In this document: one piece after another, positions 1 through 6,649 of the stretch
Layout: each line of letters starts with the position of its first letter
Position numbering within the stretch: position 1 is the first letter of the stretch
Origin: Actinomycetota bacterium
GTDB taxonomy: Bacteria > Actinomycetota > Coriobacteriia > Anaerosomatales > D1FN1-002
Length of the DNA: 8,097 bases
Direction of reading: 5' to 3'
NCBI GenBank assembly: GCA_005774595.1
Contig: VAUM01000064.1
Location: 1-8,097, forward strand
Program-made: the position numbers and the translations under genes
Notes under the pieces: model-generated
Database searches by the model: none
What the model saw: the letters and a program-made list of their open reading frames with translations, nothing else
What the model was told of the DNA's origin: nothing

Positions 1-116
1 CCACCCCCGCCCCGTGTGCCCGGGCGGAAGAGGCCAAGGGGGCGTTCGCCCTGCGGGCCCGCGCCGTCTGGGGCCACCCCCATGCCCCCACCCCCCCCCG
101 ACCCCACCCCCCCGTC
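1..116. other. Degraded, homopolymer-rich window edge inside the kinase ATPase domain
   Basis: On the plus strand this stretch is packed with C runs (for example around 84-114) and contrasts abruptly with the normal coding sequence from ~117 onward. Read on the minus strand in the kinase frame, it gives Gly-rich residues 1031-1068. Fragments resemble an expected HATPase sequence with small pieces missing: PDGAG where DNGAGFD is expected, then PQGERPLGLF where something like QYAERLFGLFQ is expected. The missing pieces are mainly A/T-containing. I infer base-calling or assembly error at a contig end rather than real protein sequence. A genuine decayed gene end is the alternative. Confidence 0.6.
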
Positions 117-3100
117 CTCGATGACCGCCACTTCGCGCGAGCGGGTGAACTTGAGGGCATTGGAAAGGAGGTTTGCCAGCACCTGGCGCAACATGGCCGC
201 GTCAGCCTGCACCGGCGGCAGCGGATGCAGTTTGAACTCGATGAGCCGATCCGGTTCCTGCGCGGCACACCTCTCATACTCGGCTTGGGCCAGCGCATTC
301 AGGTCAACCTCCGTCAATCGCATCGGCTGACGGCTCGACCGCGAGAAGGCGAGCAGGTCGTCGATCAACGCGCCCATGCGCTGCGTTTCGCGGGAGATGA
401 CGCCTAGCACGCGGCGGCCTTCGTCATCGAGTCTGTCTTCGTAGTCCTTCACCAGGATGCGGTCGTAGCCGTCGATCGCCCGCAGCGGCGCGCGCAGGTC
501 GTGCGCGACGGAGTAGCTGAACGCCTCCAGTTCATGGTTAGCGGCTTCGAGTTGCGCGGTGCGGTCGCGGATGCGCTGTTCCAATTCGGCGTTCAACTGG
601 CAGATCTCTTCCTCGGCCCGCTTGCGCACAGCGATCTCCCACGCCAAGTCAGCGAGGAGTGAAACGGCTTTGCTATCCTCGTCCGTGTAGTTCTCCGGGC
701 AATTCCCCACGCCGAGAATCGCCACAACCTTCTCGTCCCGCATCACCGGCACCACCAATTCACGCACCACCGGCGCATGTCCCGGCGGCAAGCCCTTACG
801 GTGTGGCAGCGAGGCGTAGTCGTTGTGGATCACCGGCCGGCGTTGATGGACGCAATCGGTCCACACTCCCGCGACGGCGATGTCGTAGTGCAGCCCTTTT
901 CCCTCCGCCTTGCAGAATTCCGCTTTGGTCCGGGTGGACCAGTTTTGAAGCCATAGCGTTCTCTGGTCTGGTTCCACGAAGTGATAGAAACCGACCAAGC
1001 TGCCTGTCAACGCCTCCGCCTCGTTCAACGTCGCCTCTAGCAACTCATCCAGATTGTGCGTTGCGGCAAACTGGATCAAGCGCAACCGGGCCACGTTGAT
1101 CTGCTCCGCCCGTTCGCGCTCGGTGATGTCATGAACTATGCCGATGGAGCGAGTGATCTTGCCGGTGGCATCGCGAGAGTGTTCGCATCGTTCGTGGACG
1201 ACGCGGACCGTGCCGGTATCCTTGCGGATGACGCGGTGTTCGATCTCGTAGGTGTCGCGGTTCTCGCGCAACGAACTGCCATAGGCTTCGTCCACCTTCT
1301 GGCGGTCGTCGGGGTGGACACGTTCCAGAAAGGCCTCGTACGTCGCACCGAACTCCTGCGGTATCAACCCGAAGATGCGATAGACCTCGTCCGACCAACT
1401 GAGCCGGTTGTGCACTAGATCCAGTTGCCAACTACCCAGATGCGCGATCTCCTGCGCACGCCGCAACTGCTCTTCGCTCTCCCGCACTACCGCCTCCGCA
1501 TGCGCTCGTTCGGCCAGTTCTCGGCGGGAAGACTCCAGCCTCTGTTGCCGCCAGAGCAGGCCGATCCCGAGCAGGGCCGCCAGCACGAGCATCGCCCCGA
1601 CCAATCCCGCCGACCACGCCCTTTCCCGCATCGGCGCGTAGACTTCCTCCTGGTCCACCTTGGAGGCCATGAACCACGGCGTGCCCGGCACCGAGCGCAC
1701 CGTCGTGAGCACCGGCACGCCGCGGTAGTCCACAGTCTCGAACATGCCGATCTGGCCGAGCGCACCCCGCACGGCGGGCAACTCGGTGCGCGTCAGCGGC
1801 ACCCGCAACGACAGCGCGGTGTTCTCTTGATGGCGCAATTCATTGAGGTAGAGGGCATCGTCGCCGTCGCGCCGGACCAGCAGCGTCTCCGCGGTGCGGC
1901 TGGGCGTCGGCCACGTCTGGATGAGGGGGTAGAGGAACCGTTGCGGGTCGACTTCGAGCAGGATGACGGCGAAGGGGGAGGAGGGTCGAGTGTCAATGGT
2001 TGAGGAGTCGGGCGCAAAGATGGGGATGGCGAGGCAGATGCGGATGTCACCGCCGCTGTCGCCGCGGTGCAGGTCAGTCATCTGGACGCGCGGGTCACGC
2101 AGGACATCACTGACGTGGCTGTTCATGACCGGGCCGGGGCGAATCCCGTCGTCCGGCAGCGTCAACCGCAGTTCGCCCCGCGCGTCGAACAACGAGACCC
2201 GGCGGTACTCGTGGTTCTCGGCGAACAACGTCAACCAGTGGATCAACTCCGCCTTCGCTGTCGGGGAAGAATCGTTGAAGAACGTCTGCACATCGCGTGC
2301 GAAGAAGGCGGCCTGTCCGATGACTGCCGCGTCGGCGAGCCGCTCTTGCCGCCATGTGACGATCTGCTGCACTTTGAGATCGGCGATGGCGTTGAGTTCG
2401 GCCTCCACCTGGCCGCGCGTCTCGACGAGTTGCGCCCGGAGGTAGAACCATCCCGTCAGGGCCACGGCGCCTGCGAGCACCGCAAGGATCGTCATCGGCC
2501 ACCACCCCGTGAGGCGTGGTGGCGATCGGAGTCCAGGGGACGGTTTCCTCGTGCTCAGGGCCAACAGCGACGCGCCGAGCAGCATGAAAGCGATCGCCGT
2601 CGGCAGTGCCATGGGCACCAGGCCCTGGCCGTAGAACAGCGGCTCGCCCGAACTGTAGCTGATCAGCACGGTGACGGCGCCCAACGACACGCCCAGCGTC
2701 AGAACCCGCGCCAGATAGCGCGCCGCAGCGCGGTCCGCCAGCGCCGGTGATCGTAGCAGCAGTGCCCCTGAGGTCAGCACGAATGCCAGCGCCGTCATCG
2801 GCGACATGCGACCCACCGGGACGCCCTTCAGTGTCGCGTCCGATGACGCCAGCCACTGTTCAAGGGGCAGTTCGAAGCCGAGCAAGTCCCGCGCAAGGAA
2901 CAGCGCGCCCGCTGCCAGCGCCACCCCGGCCGCAACAAGACAAAACCATGCGCCCGTTCGTCCCTCCGCACCCTGCGCCCGGATGAACACCGCCGCGCCC
3001 AACAACAGAAACAGCAGCGCCGTGCTGGGCGCCATGGGGATGAAGTCGCTGCCGAGGGTGCCCATCTGCCAACGGCCGGCCACCCAACTGCCCAGCACCA

Positions 3101-3206
3101 GCAAGGCGATGCCGCCGATGAGCAATGCGCAGACCTTCGCCAGCCGGCGCCCCAAGGTCTCAAGGTTCGGCTCAGAAGTGACGCGGTATCGTTCTTCCGA
3201 GTTCAT
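1..3206 (-). CDS. Membrane-bound sensor histidine kinase (7TM-Cache-TM-PAS-GAF-HisKA-HATPase), 3' end cut by the window edge
   Basis: Open frame of at least 1068 residues, from ATG at 3206 to the window edge. The start has a good ribosome-binding site (GAGGGA, 3212-3217) five bases upstream. Hydrophobic helices lie at about residues 24-44, 57-75, 86-105, 134-152, 167-184, 197-217 and 235-256. Residues ~260-525 form a Cache-like extracytoplasmic sensor, closed by a helix at ~532-552. In the cytoplasm follow a PAS_3-type domain (~580-697, with AHLGSWQLD and HPDD), a GAF domain (~705-860), a short coiled coil (~860-895) and HisKA with the phospho-acceptor His902 in SVAHDLRAPLRAI. The N box is at 1008-1021 (NLLSNALKF). 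After Glu1030 the frame stays open but turns into Gly-rich sequence, and the G1 (DxGxG) region is unrecognisable. It should autophosphorylate on His902 and pass phosphate to a response regulator. No receiver is seen in the part present. Ligand unknown. Confidence 0.93.
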   Translation of the reverse strand, partial: MNSEERYRVTSEPNLETLGRRLAKVCALLIGGIALLVLGSWVAGRWQMGTLGSDFIPMAPSTALLFLLLGAAVFIRAQGAEGRTGAWFCLVAAGVALAAGALFLARDLLGFELPLEQWLASSDATLKGVPVGRMSPMTALAFVLTSGALLLRSPALADRAAARYLARVLTLGVSLGAVTVLISYSSGEPLFYGQGLVPMALPTAIAFMLLGASLLALSTRKPSPGLRSPPRLTGWWPMTILAVLAGAVALTGWFYLRAQLVETRGQVEAELNAIADLKVQQIVTWRQERLADAAVIGQAAFFARDVQTFFNDSSPTAKAELIHWLTLFAENHEYRRVSLFDARGELRLTLPDDGIRPGPVMNSHVSDVLRDPRVQMTDLHRGDSGGDIRICLAIPIFAPDSSTIDTRPSSPFAVILLEVDPQRFLYPLIQTWPTPSRTAETLLVRRDGDDALYLNELRHQENTALSLRVPLTRTELPAVRGALGQIGMFETVDYRGVPVLTTVRSVPGTPWFMASKVDQEEVYAPMRERAWSAGLVGAMLVLAALLGIGLLWRQQRLESSRRELAERAHAEAVVRESEEQLRRAQEIAHLGSWQLDLVHNRLSWSDEVYRIFGLIPQEFGATYEAFLERVHPDDRQKVDEAYGSSLRENRDTYEIEHRVIRKDTGTVRVVHERCEHSRDATGKITRSIGIVHDITERERAEQINVARLRLIQFAATHNLDELLEATLNEAEALTGSLVGFYHFVEPDQRTLWLQNWSTRTKAEFCKAEGKGLHYDIAVAGVWTDCVHQRRPVIHNDYASLPHRKGLPPGHAPVVRELVVPVMRDEKVVAILGVGNCPENYTDEDSKAVSLLADLAWEIAVRKRAEEEICQLNAELEQRIRDRTAQLEAANHELEAFSYSVAHDLRAPLRAIDGYDRILVKDYEDRLDDEGRRVLGVISRETQRMGALIDDLLAFSRSSRQPMRLTEVDLNALAQAEYERCAAQEPDRLIEFKLHPLPPVQADAAMLRQVLANLLSNALKFTRSREVAVIEDGGVGSGGGGGMGVAPDGAGPQGERPLGLFRPGTRGGG

Positions 3207-3346
3207 GGATGTCCCTCGCGTTTGCTCACATCCTCGCTTCTGCGGATGTTCCTGAGCGATGCCCTTCCCTCCGACAACGACTCGCGTTCTGCCGACCCGG
3301 TCGAGTCCGGCATTCCGCCCTGACCGTGTGCATTCTCGCGTGCCAT
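3203..3346 (-). CDS. Possible 47-residue ORF overlapping the kinase start by ATGA
   Basis: ATG at 3346 opens a 47-residue frame rich in Ser, Glu, Arg and Gly whose TGA overlaps the kinase ATG by four bases (ATGA, 3206-3203), the classic geometry of translational coupling. The frame is also open upstream to about 3525, so this could be the C-terminal tail of a gene whose body has been lost. It resembles no family I recognise, has no hydrophobic segment and no convincing ribosome-binding site of its own. The competing frame, which continues the kaiC remnant, ends at 3226 and covers the same bases. At most one of the two is real. Confidence 0.2.
   Translation of the reverse strand: MARENAHGQGGMPDSTGSAERESLSEGRASLRNIRRSEDVSKREGHP
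3212..3217 (-). promoter_or_regulatory. Ribosome-binding site of the sensor kinase
   Basis: GAGGGA lies five bases upstream of the ATG at 3206 on the minus strand. It supports this ATG as the start rather than a downstream one, because the first transmembrane helix begins only ~23 residues later. Confidence 0.65.
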
Positions 3347-3708
3347 AGGTTCGCTCTCGTCCCTGCAAGAACGTGCTTCAACGATTGCGCGATCCTCCCA
3401 GCTTCCTGCTTCATCAAGACGTGGCTGACGTGGTGCGCCCAACCTGCGAGGCGCCTTCCCCGCTTCTCTGCGGCCGCGCGCGCGGCCCCCACGGCTGCCG
3501 AGTGGGCCCTGAGCTGCTCCTCGGTCTCACTCAAGGTCACGAAGAGCGCCGCAGCCCCGCTGCGTGCACCTGCGGTCAAGAAGTGGTGCCCCAGGGTCGT
3601 TTTCCCCGTGCCCGGTCCGCCGCGCACCAGATACGCTTGCTTCGGCAGCAGGCCGCCCATCGTCAGCTCGTCGAGGCCCTCGATGCCCGTCGAGATGCGT
3701 CCACCCAT
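3226..3708 (-). pseudogene. Truncated KaiC-like RecA-superfamily ATPase (N-terminal remnant)
   Basis: From ATG at 3708 (GGGGGA six bases upstream) the protein opens as a typical KaiC-family ATPase: RISTGIEGLDEL at residues 4-15, then Walker A GGPGTGKTT at ~30-38, then the FVTLSETEEQLR segment at ~56-67. Homology stops at residue ~74 (coordinate ~3487), where the family normally continues with a G-W/F-D-L stretch, Walker B and the rest of the domain. The remaining ~86 residues to the TGA at 3226 are rich in Arg, His and Trp and look like a chance open frame. Family members have ~230 residues for one domain or ~480-520 for two, so most of the protein is missing, including Walker B. An N-terminal extension to 3831 in the same frame looks noncoding. 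KaiC-like ATPases are often encoded next to sensor kinases, as here, with the kinase 19 bp downstream. An intact fold is not expected. A chimeric assembly join is an alternative to true pseudogenization. Confidence 0.7.
3472..3487. repeat. Perfect 16-bp GC palindrome at the kaiC breakpoint
   Basis: GGCCGCGCGCGCGGCC is fully self-complementary and contains an alternating CG run. It sits exactly where similarity to the KaiC family ends (residue ~74 of the remnant). Such a sequence can promote slippage, deletion or false joins during assembly. It is noted here as a junction marker, not as a proven functional site. Confidence 0.6.
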
Positions 3709-3872
3709 GTGGTGTCCCCCGATCCAGCTCACACCTGCGCGATATGGTCGACGGCGCCCTCGTCCACCTGCGCTCACCCCTCTATACCCCTTGCTCATCA
3801 AACGGCTCGTCGGTATCAAGCGCTTGCGCAACGCCGCCCCGTCGCCGTACGGTTCTCGCGGAGGTGGGGATG
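3709..3872. promoter_or_regulatory. Divergent intergenic region between the kaiC remnant and the GGDEF gene
   Basis: These 164 bp separate two start codons that point away from each other, so promoters for both directions should lie here. On the plus strand, TTGCTC (3791-3796) and TATCAA (3814-3819) are spaced by 17 bp, a weak sigma70-like match (3/6 and 4/6). The stretch is less GC-rich than the genes around it (for example CTCTATACCCC near 3780). No clear operator was found. Confidence 0.4.
3860..3865 (+). promoter_or_regulatory. Ribosome-binding site deciding the GGDEF gene start
   Basis: GGAGGT lies seven bases before the ATG at 3873 but only four bases before the adjacent in-frame ATG at 3870. 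The second of the two tandem ATG codons is therefore the better start. The frame is open upstream to 3564, but that extension runs over the kaiC remnant and has no family resemblance. Confidence 0.7.
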
Positions 3873-5948
3873 ATGGCGCGGGTGCTGGTGGTGGATGACG
3901 CCAAGGAACCCCGCCTGCTGCTGCGCAAGATCCTCGAGCGCGACGGTCATGAGGTCGTCGAAGCCGAGGACGGTCTGGAGGCGTTGAGCAGGCTACGTGA
4001 GACCGCCTTCGACCTGGTGGTCTCCGACGGGCTCATGCCGCACATGGACGGGTTCCGTCTCCGGCTCGAGATGCGGCGAGACCCCGGTCTTGCGGCCGTA
4101 CCTTTCATCTTCCATACGGCGAGCTTCATCGACGAGGCCGACGAGCGGCTCGCGCGCGATCTGGGCGCGACGGCCTACCTGATCAAGCCGGCGTCCACGA
4201 CCGCTGTTCTCGAGGCCGTTGCGGAGGGACTGGCCGTGCGGGGGGTGGCAACCGGCTCAGCGGCCCCGGAGCTCGAGGAGTCCGAGCTCGCGAGGCTGCT
4301 GGAGGGCTACAGCCACAGGCTTGAGGACAAGCTCGACGACAAGGTGGTCGAGCTGAGGCACGAGAGGGGCGAGCGCGAGGCGGTCCGCGCGGCGCTCGAT
4401 CACATTCCGGTGCCCGTGCTCACCCTTGACGCTGCCGGACGAGTGGACTTCGTGAATCGCGAGGCCAGGCGGTTCGAGCTCGGGATCGAACCGGCGGAGC
4501 CGAGTGGATTCGATGACGAGTATGCAGCAGACGAGATCCGCGACACGCTCTCGGTCGCGAGGCGGTGTCTCGCGGAGCGTCGGGTGTCTGAGACCACCGC
4601 CCGTCTCCGGCGACAGGATGGGCGAGTGCGCACGATGCGCGTATCGATCGCGCCGTACGAGGACAGCGCCGGAGAGCCGCTCGGCGTCGTCTGCGCCGGA
4701 GCGGATGTGACGGACCAGATGGAGTACGTGGACTTGCTCCGCTATCTCTCGGAGCACGATCCGCTCACCGACCTGCCGAACCGTCGCGTGCTCGAATCGC
4801 GCTTCGAGAGGTTGGTCCAGGGATTGAGCTCCGGATCGACGGGTGCGCTGCTGTTCGTCGACGTCGACCACTTCAAGCAGATCAACGACGAGTTCGGGCA
4901 CGATGTCGGTGATGCGGCGCTGGTCAACATAGCCCGGACGGTGCGGGCATCGGCACCGAGAGAAGCACTCGTCGCGCGCCTGTGCGGCGACGAGTTCGGT
5001 GTGCTCGTCGAGGACGTCGGGCGGCGGGGCGCGCAGGAGGTCGCTGAGACGATCCGAGAGGCGGTGTCAGTCGCGCAGGTGGTCCCTGCCGCATCGAGCC
5101 GGCAGGTCACCGTGAGCATCGGGGTCAACGTGTTCCCCGATTCCGAGACGGCGGCGCAAGCGCTTCGCACCAGCGACGAAGCGTTGTATCGGGCGAAGCA
5201 CACGGGCCGAGACCGGACGGAGGTCGTCGAGGCTGCGAAGAGGCGGCCGGCCGATGAGCCGGCGCCCACGCCGGCGATCACGTTCCGGCCGATGCGCAGC
5301 ACGCTGACGGGCGAGCTGGTCCGGCTGCGGGCGTGCGTCGACCTGGCGAGCGAACCGGACAGCGCGAGCGAGCCCGGCGCCCTAGGCGGGCCACGCGCCA
5401 CGCGCGCGACGGTGGAGCCGCTCGCGGGAGCCTTGCTCGAGTCGGCAGCAGGGGTGGCGATCTCGATGCCCTTGGGCCTCGGAGACATGCTCGACCCCGC
5501 CGTGTTCGGGCGGCTGCAGGAGGAAGTGTCGCGTCGCGGGGCCGACCCGCGGTGCATCGCGCTGGAGGTGCCGGCCGCACATGTGCTGGGGTGCGCGCCC
5601 TCCGAGACGTGGATCAGGGCGGCCGGACACTCAGGCTTCGCGATGTGCCTCGCTGTGGATGAGACGTGTGCCAGTGTCGCGGCGCTGCCGTTGTCGGTGT
5701 TCTCGGAGCTGTGGTTCCCCGCGTCGGTGCTCGCGCACCTGAAGGACTCAACGGGGGGCTGTGACGCCGCCCTGGCCGAGTGTGATGCCCGCGGTGTCAC
5801 TCTGGTGGCGACCGGGGTCGACACGCGTGAGTGTCTCGCGCTCGTGGTCGAGGCCGGCGTGGAGGTCGCGGAAGGCCTCGTGATCGGGCCTGACGTTCAC
5901 GGCCCGAGCGGACTCGCGGAGCCGCCTGAGGGGGATGAGGTACGTTGA
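3873..5948 (+). CDS. Response regulator with REC-PAS-GGDEF and a degenerate EAL domain (predicted diguanylate cyclase)
   Basis: 691 residues, cytoplasmic, no membrane segment. Receiver at ~1-120 is complete: acidic pair Asp8/Asp9, phospho-acceptor Asp52 (SDGLMPHMDG), Thr82 and Lys105. A helical linker (~133-172) leads to a PAS domain (~172-283), then GGDEF (~290-455). The GGDEF substrate region VDVDHFKQINDEFGHDVGD is intact, but the signature reads CGDEF (371-375), with Cys replacing the first Gly, and no RxxD inhibitory site precedes it. It is predicted to make cyclic di-GMP from two GTP when Asp52 is phosphorylated. Residues ~470-675 align in outline with an EAL phosphodiesterase domain, but the key motifs are lost: RAC for EAL, MPLG for the NxS segment, LEVP for LEITE, AVDET for DDFGTG, LWFP for LKID and VATGVDT for VAEGVET. 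This part should be catalytically dead and carries eight cysteines. First gene of a pair with the overlapping LuxR-type gene. Confidence 0.92.
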   Translation: MARVLVVDDAKEPRLLLRKILERDGHEVVEAEDGLEALSRLRETAFDLVVSDGLMPHMDGFRLRLEMRRDPGLAAVPFIFHTASFIDEADERLARDLGATAYLIKPASTTAVLEAVAEGLAVRGVATGSAAPELEESELARLLEGYSHRLEDKLDDKVVELRHERGEREAVRAALDHIPVPVLTLDAAGRVDFVNREARRFELGIEPAEPSGFDDEYAADEIRDTLSVARRCLAERRVSETTARLRRQDGRVRTMRVSIAPYEDSAGEPLGVVCAGADVTDQMEYVDLLRYLSEHDPLTDLPNRRVLESRFERLVQGLSSGSTGALLFVDVDHFKQINDEFGHDVGDAALVNIARTVRASAPREALVARLCGDEFGVLVEDVGRRGAQEVAETIREAVSVAQVVPAASSRQVTVSIGVNVFPDSETAAQALRTSDEALYRAKHTGRDRTEVVEAAKRRPADEPAPTPAITFRPMRSTLTGELVRLRACVDLASEPDSASEPGALGGPRATRATVEPLAGALLESAAGVAISMPLGLGDMLDPAVFGRLQEEVSRRGADPRCIALEVPAAHVLGCAPSETWIRAAGHSGFAMCLAVDETCASVAALPLSVFSELWFPASVLAHLKDSTGGCDAALAECDARGVTLVATGVDTRECLALVVEAGVEVAEGLVIGPDVHGPSGLAEPPEGDEVR

Positions 5949-6631
5949 CCGGTAGGCGGTTGGGGAGTGACGTGGACTCAGTCAAGGTGTTCGTGATGGG
6001 ACGGAAGGCGGCATGCGTCGAGGGCCTCGCAGCCATGCTGCACGCCGCTGAAGGTGTTGAGGTGGTCGGTCGGGCAGCGGAGTGGGACTCCGGGCTCACG
6101 CGCTCACGGGCACTCGCCGCGGACGTGGTGGTCGTGGACATGGTGCACTGTCCCGACTGCGGCCCGGCGATGACCGCCGATGTCGTGCGGGCTTTGGAGG
6201 GCGCGCGAGTCGTCGTGGCGGGCGTGACCGGCGGAGACGTGACCGCGATCGACGCGCTGGAGGCCGGCGCACTCGGATTCATCAACCTGGATCACCTGGA
6301 GCCGGAAGCTGTCACCTCGGCGGTCAAGGCGGTGGCGTCGGGCGAGGCCGTCCTCGATTCGAGCGTCTCTACCGCGCTGCTGACCAGGATGCGGAGGCTC
6401 TCGATGAGGGCGGCTGCGGCCGGTCCGACGGAATCATCGCCGACGATCCGCGAGGCCGAGATACTCGAGCTGCTCGCGAAGGGCATGTCGAACGCGCAGA
6501 TGGCCAGGACGCTGCACGTGTCGGAGAGCACCGTGAAGAACCACCTGCACGCGATCTACTCGAAGCTCGGCGTCGATTCCCGGGCGCAGGCGGTCAGCGA
6601 GGCGATCCGGAGGGGACTCGTAACCCTCTGA
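5945..6631 (+). CDS. LuxR/NarL-type transcriptional regulator with an atypical receiver
   Basis: 228 residues if translation starts at TTG 5945, which overlaps the cyclase stop as TTGA. GTG at 5972, preceded by GGGGAG, would give a more typical N terminus (DSVKVFVMG) and is a real alternative. Residues ~12-135 follow the receiver fold, and Asp65 sits at the phospho-acceptor place (VVVVDM). However, the acidic pair is replaced by Met18-Gly19, the conserved Lys by Asn114 and the Ser/Thr by Ala/Gly, so ordinary phosphorylation is doubtful. A CPDC motif (Cys69-Cys72) occupies the loop after Asp65. Residues ~165-226 form a GerE-type helix-turn-helix with the recognition part SESTVKNHLHAIYSKLGV, well conserved, so DNA binding is expected. 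Translational coupling to the cyclase suggests that the two are made together. Target genes unknown. Confidence 0.9.
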   Translation: MTGRRLGSDVDSVKVFVMGRKAACVEGLAAMLHAAEGVEVVGRAAEWDSGLTRSRALAADVVVVDMVHCPDCGPAMTADVVRALEGARVVVAGVTGGDVTAIDALEAGALGFINLDHLEPEAVTSAVKAVASGEAVLDSSVSTALLTRMRRLSMRAAAAGPTESSPTIREAEILELLAKGMSNAQMARTLHVSESTVKNHLHAIYSKLGVDSRAQAVSEAIRRGLVTL

Positions 6632-6649
6632 CGGCGACCGATGTCGGAT

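Noticed and set aside
84..114. C-rich runs as a G-quadruplex or regulatory repeat.
   Set aside because: They replace expected conserved ATPase-domain codons at the sequence edge, so sequencing error is the simpler reading.
2107..2856. Minus-strand frame of 249 codons inside the kinase.
   Set aside because: It overlaps the kinase Cache and membrane region in another frame, and its Arg/Gly-rich translation shows no domain.
3564..3872. N-terminal extension of the GGDEF protein by 103 codons.
   Set aside because: The extension overlaps the kaiC remnant antisense and is Pro/Ser/Arg-rich; the receiver fold and ribosome-binding site both point to 3873.
4742..5824. Long antisense open frame (360 codons) on the minus strand across the GGDEF gene.
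   Set aside because: Ser/Ala/Arg/Thr-rich translation without family resemblance; it mirrors the codon structure of the clear GGDEF-EAL gene on the plus strand.
6632..6649. Possible terminator between convergent genes (CCGA-TG-TCGG, 6638-6647).
   Set aside because: Arms of only four bases and no T run; no real bidirectional terminator is visible in the 18-bp gap.
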